A stretch of DNA of 64,000 nucleotides from Tahibacter aquaticus (GTDB lineage Bacteria > Pseudomonadota > Gammaproteobacteria > Xanthomonadales > Rhodanobacteraceae): contig NZ_SNZH01000001.1 of NCBI RefSeq assembly GCF_004363655.1, positions 270,110 through 334,109 on the forward strand, in the 5' to 3' direction. A program made the translations under genes and the position numbers. Below, one piece after another: positions 53,888 to 61,500 of the stretch. The notes beneath the pieces were generated by a model. That model had not been told where the DNA came from. It searched no databases and saw nothing but the letters and a program-made list of their open reading frames with translations. Numbering within the stretch: the stretch's first letter is position 1; every line of letters starts with the position of its first letter.

Positions 53888-54463
53888 ATGACCCGCGACG
53901 AGCCGACCCTAGCGCTGTTTTCAGCAACGCCGAGAACGGCGTTGTTCGATCGCTTCGTGATGGAGCAGCGCCAGGCCTTGCTGGGTTTTCTCGGCCGCCT
54001 CAATGCCAACCAGGCCGACGCCGAGGACATTGCCCAGGAAAGCTTCCTGAGCCTGGTGCGCTACCGCGATCAGGAACCGGTAGAGTCCTGGCGGCCGCTG
54101 CTGTTCCGTATCGCCCTGAATGCCTGGAACGACCGTCGCCGGCGCCAGCATACGCGGTCGGATCTGACCTGGCTGAGCCTGCAGGAAGTTGGTACGGAAC
54201 AGGTACCTTCGTCCGATGTACCGCATGACAAGCGTATTTCCGATCAGCAGGAGCTGGCCTTGATCCGCGATACCATTTTGCAATTGCCCCAGCGCTGCCG
54301 GCAGGTCTACCTGCTCAATCGCATCGAAGGGATGAGCTACAGCGAAATTGCCCGGCATTGCGGTATCTCGGTAAAAGCGGTGGAAAAACATATAGCTAAA
54401 GCACTGGTGACCCTGCGCGAACGTGTCGCCCGGGCCGACATGTCTACAGGAGAGGCGACATGA
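53888..54463 (+). CDS. FecI-like ECF sigma factor
   Basis: The 191-residue protein has sigma-70 region 2 (about 22-90; FVMEQRQALLGFLGRLNANQADAEDIAQESFLSLVRY in parts) and region 4 (about 120-180; ILQLPQRCRQVYLLNRIEG, YSEIARHCGISVKAVEKHIAKAL). The 'KAVEKHIAKAL' recognition helix is typical of iron-starvation (FecI-type) sigma factors. It heads an operon with fecR-like and TonB-receptor genes, so it is the output of a cell-surface signalling system. The start is the ATG at 53888. Its stop overlaps the next gene by four bases. Confidence 0.9.
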   Translation: MTRDEPTLALFSATPRTALFDRFVMEQRQALLGFLGRLNANQADAEDIAQESFLSLVRYRDQEPVESWRPLLFRIALNAWNDRRRRQHTRSDLTWLSLQEVGTEQVPSSDVPHDKRISDQQELALIRDTILQLPQRCRQVYLLNRIEGMSYSEIARHCGISVKAVEKHIAKALVTLRERVARADMSTGEAT

Positions 54464-55422
54464 GGTCGTCATCGATGCACGCCGAGGAGATGGCCATGGA
54501 CACTGCCGAAGCCTGGGTCGCGCGCCTGGCCTCGCCCGATTTCAACCAGCGCGACCGGGTCGAATTCGAAGCCTGGTGCGCCGGCAGCAATGAACACCTG
54601 CAGGCCTACGTGCAAGCCGACCGGCTGCACGAGCGCGTGCGCGAGCTGGCCACCGATCCGCTGATTGCCGCGGCGGCACGCGCGGCGCGGCGCAATCCGG
54701 TACATGCCCAGCTGCGCTGGATGGCCATGGCCGCCAGCCTGGCCGCCGTCGCCCTGGTCGGCCTGTGGCAGTGGAATGCCCGCGGCGAACAGCGCTTCGG
54801 CACCCGTGTCGGTGAGCAGCGCGAGATCGTTCTCGGCGACGGCACCCGGGCGATGCTCGATACCGACAGCGAGATCAGCGTCAGCCTGGGGGCGCAGCGC
54901 GAGCTGCGCCTGCAGCGCGGCCGGGTCGAGCTGGACATTGCCAAGGCCGAACAACCCTTCGTCGCCTTCGCCGGCAACGGCACCATCCACGACATCGGTA
55001 CGCGCTTCCAGCTGGCCCGCCACGGCGATCGCGTCGAGGTGCTGCTGCTGGAAGGCGAGGTATCGGTACAGACTGCCGCCTCGACTGCCCCCGCCGTGCT
55101 CAAGCCCGGCATGCTCGCGCGCTACGACGCCAGCGGTGAAATCCGCAGCGGCGTCGCCGACATCGAGGCGGCCCAGGGCTGGACCCGCGGCGAGCTGGTG
55201 TTCAAGCACCGACCGCTGGGCGAGCTGATCGCCGAAATGAACCGCTATTCGCCGACCCAGCTGCGCCTGGGCGAAGGCCGCCTGGAGGCCATTGCCGTCA
55301 GCGGGCTGTTCCATGCCGGCGACCAGGAAGCGTTGATCAAGGCCCTGGAAAGCGGCTGGTCGCTAAAGGCCGAGCGAGTTACCCCTACCGACGTCGTACT
55401 GCACGCCGCGCAACTTCACTAG
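54460..55422 (+). CDS. FecR-family anti-sigma/signal-transducing protein
   Basis: The 320-residue inner-membrane protein has a cytoplasmic anti-sigma part (DTAEAWVARLASPDFNQRDRV, then FEAWCAGSNEHLQAYVQADR), one transmembrane helix (about 87-106), the periplasmic FecR domain (IVLGDGTRAMLDTDSEISV, then VFAGNGTIHDIGTRFQLAR-like) and a DUF4974-type C-terminus (FKHRPLGELIAEMNRYSP). It carries the signal from the receptor to the sigma factor. The ATG at 54460 overlaps the sigma stop (ATGA) with AGGAG seven bases upstream; an ATG at 54496 also has GAGGAG in front. Confidence 0.9.
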   Translation: MRSSSMHAEEMAMDTAEAWVARLASPDFNQRDRVEFEAWCAGSNEHLQAYVQADRLHERVRELATDPLIAAAARAARRNPVHAQLRWMAMAASLAAVALVGLWQWNARGEQRFGTRVGEQREIVLGDGTRAMLDTDSEISVSLGAQRELRLQRGRVELDIAKAEQPFVAFAGNGTIHDIGTRFQLARHGDRVEVLLLEGEVSVQTAASTAPAVLKPGMLARYDASGEIRSGVADIEAAQGWTRGELVFKHRPLGELIAEMNRYSPTQLRLGEGRLEAIAVSGLFHAGDQEALIKALESGWSLKAERVTPTDVVLHAAQLH

Positions 55423-55426
55423 GCTG

Positions 55427-58315
55427 ATGAAGCGCCCACGCCCCGGCCGCGGCTACGGCATGGGAATAGCGCTGAGCGCGCTATGGGCGCTGCTGCCTGC
55501 GGCAACCACCAAGGCCGACGCCACGACGGCAACGACGCTCACCGTGCGCATCGAGGCCGGACCGCTGGACCAGGCGCTGACCGCGTTCGCACGCCAGAGC
55601 GGCCTGCAGATCCTGTTCGACAGCAACGTCCTGGCCAACCGCCACAGCACGGCCATCTCTGCCCAGCTGGAACCGGAAGAGGCTCTGCGCCGGCTGCTGG
55701 CCGGCAGCGGCTTCTATGCCGAGGCCGTCGCCCCGTCCACCTACGTACTCAAGCGCGAAGCCGCCCCGCCGAAGACGGCGACGGCAACGACCAAGGCATT
55801 GCCCGAGGAAGACACGGACGCCTCGCATCTGCCGCCGGTACAGGTGCTGGGTTCGCTGATGCGCCGCGGCAACTGGCAGACCGCCGCGCCGATCAGCGTG
55901 ATCACCCGCGAGCAGATCGACCGCAGCGGCATGCGCAGCCTGTTCGACCTGCTGCGCGTGCAGCCGAGCATCGACGTCACCTCGCGCGCCGAACTGATGG
56001 CCTCGCAGCCGATCGTGAACTATCTGTACGGCGGCGCTGCCGGCGCGGCCACCCTGGGGATGCGCGGCCTCGGTGCGCGCGCCACCCTGATCCTGCTCGA
56101 CGGCCGCCGCATCGCCGGCTACGGCCTGACCCAGTCGGGCTCCGGCCTGGTGGTCGACGTCAACGACATTCCGCTGGACCTGGTCGAGCGCATCGAAATC
56201 CTGCGCGACGGCGCCTCGGCGATGTACGGCGCCGACGCCATCGGCGGCGTGATCAACATCGTGCTGCGCCAGTCCTTCGACGGACGCCAGCTGGCGCTGA
56301 ACTATGGCGTCTCCGGCCGCGGCGACACGCGCCGCGTCGGTACTGCCGCAACCCTGGGCGGCCAGGTCGGCGCGGCCAGCGTTTTCCTGCATGCGCAATC
56401 GTTCCAGCGCGATCCGCTGCTGGGCAACCAGCGCGACTGGTATACCCGCGACCTCAGCCACAAGGGCCTGTACGACCTGCGTACGCTGTATTCCTTTCCC
56501 GGCAACTACGCCTATCTGGACGAAAAAGGCCAGGTGCAGATACGCCCCATGCCGGGCTGCACCGAACTGGCCGACGACGGGCTGTGCCTGCTCGATGAAG
56601 CAAAATATACAACGCTGCAGACCCGGCAGAAGGGAAATTCCCTGCTCGCCCGCCTGACCCGCCCGGCCGGCGACACGGCCGAGCTGTATGCCGACCTGCG
56701 CCTGTCGCGCCTGGACCAGGCGCAGCAGGCGGCACCGATCGGCTTCGGCTTCAATCTGCCAGCGGGCTTTCCCGGCAATCCCGCACCGGGGCCGGCGATG
56801 CTGTTCTATTCCTTCAACGACGTCGGCCCGGTGCGGGAAAACACTCGCTCGCGCACGCATGCGCTGAACCTCGGCATGCGCGGGCGTGACGACCGCTACG
56901 AATGGAACCTGGCCTTTTCCGTACAGGGCAATTCCGTCGACGACCGCATCGACGGCTTCCTCAATACCAGCGACCTGCTGCGCCGGATCAACGACGGCAG
57001 CTATCGCCTGGGCGGGCCGAACCCGGCCGCGACCATCGCCGCGATCTCGCCGCCACTGCACCGCCAGGGCCGCACCCGGCAGTTTGCCCTGGCCGCCGAC
57101 GGCAGCGGCCAGCTGGCGCAATGGCCGTCCGGTCCGCTGCAACTCTCGCTGGGGCTGGAACTGCGCCACCTCGCCGTACTGGATGTACCCGACCCGCTGC
57201 TGCGTTCGGATGACCGCCCGTTCGGCGAACGCAGCTACGTGCAGCGCACCAGCAACAATGTACTGGCCAGCTATGCCGAACTGCAGTTGCCGCTGAGCCA
57301 GCGCTTCAGCGCCGAACTGGGCATGCGGCTGGACCACAGTGCAGCAACGGGTTCGGCCTTCTCGCCCAAGCTCGGCCTGCGCTGGCGCGCCAGCGACGTC
57401 TGGCTGCTGCATGCCACGGCCGCCCGCGGCCACCGTCCACCGAGCGAACTGGAACTGCAGCAGCCCATGCAACTGAGCGAACTGCGCCCGCTGAACGTGC
57501 CGCAGGCCCTGCTGCCCTGCAGCCAGCCCTCGCCGACCAACGACAGCAATTGCACGCTGGAAATCATCAGCCGCAACAACCTTTCCCTGCGGGCGGAAAA
57601 TTCGCGCAGCTTCGCCCTGGGCACGACCATCGCCGGCGGCGAGCGCTGGCGCCTGAGCCTGGACTGGATACAGATCGCCCGCGACAACGAAATCACGCCA
57701 CTGCCGATCACCTACGCCCTGCAGAACCCGGAGCAGTTCCCCAACCTGCTGCGGTACGACGACAAAGGCCAGCTCAGCGGACTCAATGTAGGCTTGGTCA
57801 ATCTCGGCCGCACGCATACGCGCAGTCTCGACGGCTCGCTGCAATGGTCGGTATGGGACGGCGCGGCCGGCAGCCTGTCGGCGCATGTCGACGTGACCTA
57901 CCTGGAGCGGCGCGACGTGCGTGTCGCCCCGGGAGCATCGACGACGGCATTCGCCGGCTACGACTCCAGCCCGCGCCTGCGCGGCCGCGCAGGACTGGAC
58001 TGGACGCGCGCAGCCTGGACGGCCAGCGCAAACGCGAACTATGTCGGGTCTTATCGCAATGCGACCTTTGCCGGCGATACCGAGTCGTGCGTAGACCTGC
58101 AATCGCGCCCGCGCTACTGCACGACGCCGCAGTTCGCCACGGTCGACCTGGTGCTGGGCTATGCCAGCCCGCGGCGCTGGAACGCGCGCCTGAGCATCAT
58201 CAACGCGCTGGACCACAAGCCCGTTTACTACGGCGCAAATGCTGCAAATTATAACGACGCGTTCGACGATCCGGTCGGACGCTATTTCAGCGTCGACCTC
58301 AGCTACCGCTTCTGA
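55427..58315 (+). CDS. TonB-dependent receptor with N-terminal signalling (STN) domain
   Basis: The 962-residue outer-membrane protein has a signal sequence, an STN domain (about 38-108; IEAGPLDQALTAFARQSGLQ is typical), a linker, a plug domain (about 138-270; VITREQIDRSGMRSLFDLLR and EILRDGASAMYGADAIGGVI), and a beta-barrel ending in YFSVDLSYRF with terminal Phe. The STN domain talks to the FecR protein. The substrate is not evident. The plug has features of the 'oar-like' and peptide or carbohydrate receptors common in Xanthomonadales rather than a clear siderophore signature. It starts four bases after the fecR-type stop. Confidence 0.92.
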   Translation: MKRPRPGRGYGMGIALSALWALLPAATTKADATTATTLTVRIEAGPLDQALTAFARQSGLQILFDSNVLANRHSTAISAQLEPEEALRRLLAGSGFYAEAVAPSTYVLKREAAPPKTATATTKALPEEDTDASHLPPVQVLGSLMRRGNWQTAAPISVITREQIDRSGMRSLFDLLRVQPSIDVTSRAELMASQPIVNYLYGGAAGAATLGMRGLGARATLILLDGRRIAGYGLTQSGSGLVVDVNDIPLDLVERIEILRDGASAMYGADAIGGVINIVLRQSFDGRQLALNYGVSGRGDTRRVGTAATLGGQVGAASVFLHAQSFQRDPLLGNQRDWYTRDLSHKGLYDLRTLYSFPGNYAYLDEKGQVQIRPMPGCTELADDGLCLLDEAKYTTLQTRQKGNSLLARLTRPAGDTAELYADLRLSRLDQAQQAAPIGFGFNLPAGFPGNPAPGPAMLFYSFNDVGPVRENTRSRTHALNLGMRGRDDRYEWNLAFSVQGNSVDDRIDGFLNTSDLLRRINDGSYRLGGPNPAATIAAISPPLHRQGRTRQFALAADGSGQLAQWPSGPLQLSLGLELRHLAVLDVPDPLLRSDDRPFGERSYVQRTSNNVLASYAELQLPLSQRFSAELGMRLDHSAATGSAFSPKLGLRWRASDVWLLHATAARGHRPPSELELQQPMQLSELRPLNVPQALLPCSQPSPTNDSNCTLEIISRNNLSLRAENSRSFALGTTIAGGERWRLSLDWIQIARDNEITPLPITYALQNPEQFPNLLRYDDKGQLSGLNVGLVNLGRTHTRSLDGSLQWSVWDGAAGSLSAHVDVTYLERRDVRVAPGASTTAFAGYDSSPRLRGRAGLDWTRAAWTASANANYVGSYRNATFAGDTESCVDLQSRPRYCTTPQFATVDLVLGYASPRRWNARLSIINALDHKPVYYGANAANYNDAFDDPVGRYFSVDLSYRF

Positions 58316-58528
58316 AAACAGCCATGCAGTACACCGCCCGGCCAGGCCGGACGCGCGCCTGCTGTTTTTGCTGGATAGCATTATTCCATTAATTGGAAAA
58401 GCGGATAGGTACAGGCTCCCTGGCCCGTGCAGGCTACCGGTCACGTTCTGCAGCGCGTACCAACGCAGCACGATGACTGCTACGGCACGCCAGCGGCCGT
58501 TGCCGGAATGCGGCTGCCGCCGCAAGAA

Positions 58529-58554
58529 AAAGGCCCGCAAAAGCGGGCCTTTTC
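58529..58554. terminator. bidirectional intrinsic terminator
   Basis: AAAAGGCCCGC and GCGGGCCTTTT form an eleven-pair stem with an AAAA loop. It lies between the convergent TonB-receptor gene and the giant repeat-protein gene. The preceding 210 bases after the receptor stop hold no gene; an AAAACAGC/GCTGTTTT pair near 58315-58371 may form an extra hairpin. Confidence 0.85.
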
Positions 58555-58575
58555 CTCATGCGCAGAACGCGCCGG

Positions 58576-61500
58576 TCAGCGTCGTGCCACGACGCGCCGC
58601 TGCTGCAGGCCGATCGTGCCCAGGCCGAGCAGGATGAGCAACAGGGTGAACCAGTTGCTCGCCGGCACCGGCACCGGCGGCGTCAGCACCACCGCAACCT
58701 GGGTGGTCTGGCTGCCGCTGTTGTTGCCTGGGTTCGGGTCCGGCGTGGTGCTGGTCGCCGTGGCGGTATTGACGATCTGCAACGCCGTCGCGGTTGCCCG
58801 CACCGTGTAGTTCACCGTCACTGCAACACTCTGCCCCACCGCCAGATTGCCCAGGCTGCAGGGGAAGCCAGCGGCGCAGGGCGCGCTGGCGGACACGTAC
58901 TGCAGGCCAGCCGGCGTCGGGTCGTCCAGCATCACAGCCTGGGCGACCGACGGGCCGTTGTTGCGCACCGTGACGACGTAGGCCACCGACTGCAGCGACG
59001 TTGCCGTGGCCGGGCCGGTCTTGCCTACCGCCACATCGGCGGTATCGCCCAGGGGCGTGGCCACCGAGCTGCTGGAGTTGGAACCGTTCGGATCCGGCGT
59101 GCTGCTGCTCACCGTCACAGTGTTGACGATGCTGCTGCCGGCAAAGCCCGGATCGACCGCGTATACGACGCTAAATGTCACCGTTGCGCCATTGGCCAGC
59201 GTGCCCAGGCTGCAGGGGAAGCCTGCCGCACAGGGCGCCGTCGAGGACACATAGCTCAGCCCCGGCGGTGTCGGATCGATCAGCTGCACATCGGCCGCAT
59301 CCGAAGGACCGGCATTGGTCACCGTGAAGTCGTAGACGACAGGCTGGCCGCGTTCGGCCGTGGCCGGGCCGACCTTAACCACGCCGATGTCGGCCTGCGG
59401 ATCGCGCACATTGCTGTCGATGGCCGTATGCGGCAGCGGGTCGGACGGATCGGTCGCGGTAACCGAGTTGACCAGCGGATTCGCCGTCATGTTCGCCGCA
59501 AACGCCACCGGCACGCTGTAGCTCAGGCGATTGGCCGCACCGGCTGCGAGGCTGGCCGCCGTCACGCCGAAGCTGCTGCCGCCGGCCGTGCCGCTGATGC
59601 TGCCGCAGCTGCCGCTGCCGCTGACCACGCAGGTCGGCGTGCCGGTCAGGGTCACGCCGGCCGGCAGCGGATCGCTCAGCGCGATCGCATTGGCATTCGA
59701 CGGGCCGCCGTTGGCCACTTCGATCACGTAGACGGCATTGCCACCGGGCACGTAGGTGGTCGCGCCATCATCCTTGGTCACGGTCAGGCCGGTGGCGGCG
59801 AGCAAGGTATTGCTGTCGCTCGCCGTCGCACCGTTGGAACCCGGTGCCGTGGCGGTGACCGTATTCAGCAGCGGATTTGCCGTGACATTGGCCGCAATCG
59901 CCACCGGCAGGGAGTAGCTCAGCAGATTGCCCGCACCCGCGGCGACGCTGGCGTTGGCCACGCTGAAGCTGCTGCCGCCCGTAGCACCGGCGATGCTGCC
60001 GCAGCTGGCCGTACCGCTGGCCACGCAGCTGGGTACTGCCGTCAGCGTGACACCGGCCGGCAGCGGATCGCTCAGCGCAATGCCGTTCGCATTCGAAGGA
60101 CCGCTGTTGCCCAGCGTGATCACATACACCGCGCTGCCGCCCGGCGTATACGTGGCGCTGTTGTCCGTCTTGGTCAGCACCAGGCCGACCTGGCCGGCCG
60201 GCGTATTGCTGTCGCTGGCACTGGCGCTGGGGCTGGCGGGATCGGACACGGTCACCGTGTTGACCAGCGGATTGGCGGCCAGACTCGCCGCGAAACGCAC
60301 CGGCACCGAGTAACTGAGCTGGTTGCCCGCGCCGGCGGCGACGCTGGCATTGGCCACGCTGAAGCTGGTGCCGCCGAGCGCACCGCTGATCGTGCCGCAG
60401 CTGGCGCTGCCGGCGGCGACGCAGCTGGGCGTGGCTTCCAGCGTCACGCCGGGCGGCAGCGGATCGCTGACGCTGACGGCGTTGGCATCGGTCAGGCCGG
60501 TATTGCTCACCACGATGGTGTAGACCGCGGTACCGCCCGGCACATAGGTCGCGCTGCCGTCGGTCTTGCTCACCTGGAGGCTGCCCGCACCGACGCGCGT
60601 ATTGCTGTCGCTGCCGCTGACCGGCGGCGCGCCGCTGGAGTCGCTGGCAGTGGCCGTATTCACGAGCGGATTCACGGTCAGGCTGGAAGCAAACTGCACC
60701 GGCACGCTCAGGCGCAGCACATTGGCCGCACCGGCCGGAAGCGTGGCTGCACTGAGGCCGGCATTGCTGCCACCGACCGTGCCGTTGACCGTGCCGCAGA
60801 CCGCCGCACCGCTGGGCTGGCACGTCGGCAGCGCGGCCAGGGTGACACCGGCCGGCAGGCTGTCGGCCACGCTCACACCGGTCGCATCCGACGGACCGGC
60901 ATTGCGCACCGTGATCACATAGGTGGCCGTGCCGCCCGGGGTGTAGCTGCTGGCGCCGTCGTCCTTGCCGATGCTCAGCGCGGTGACGAAATTCACGGCG
61001 TTGTTGTCGGTGGCGGTACGCGGCGTCGGATCGGCGCTGTCGCTGACGCTGACCGTATTCGCCAGCGGGTTGGCGGTAAGGTCGGCGGCGAAGTTCACCG
61101 GCAGGCTCAAGGTCAGCGCATTGCCCGCACCGGCGGCGATGGCAGCGCCGCTGAGGCTCACGCTGGCCGCACCGGCCGCACCGGTCAGGCTGCCGCAGCT
61201 GGCGGCACCGCTGGCAACGCAGGTCGCCGCAGCAGACAAGGTAACCCCGGCCGGCAGCGGATCGCTGAGGCTGACTCCGCTGGCGTTGCTCGGGCCGGCA
61301 TTGGTCACGACGACGGTATAGGTCGCGCTGCCGCCCGGCGTATACGTGGCCGAACCGTCGGTCTTGGTGACATTGAGTCCGGTCAGCGCGGTAAGGCTGT
61401 CGGTATCGCTGCCACTGGCGCCGTCGGGGTCGCTGGGGTCGGTCGCCGTCGCAACATTCACCAGGGGATTGGTGGACAGACTCGCCGCGAACGTGACCGG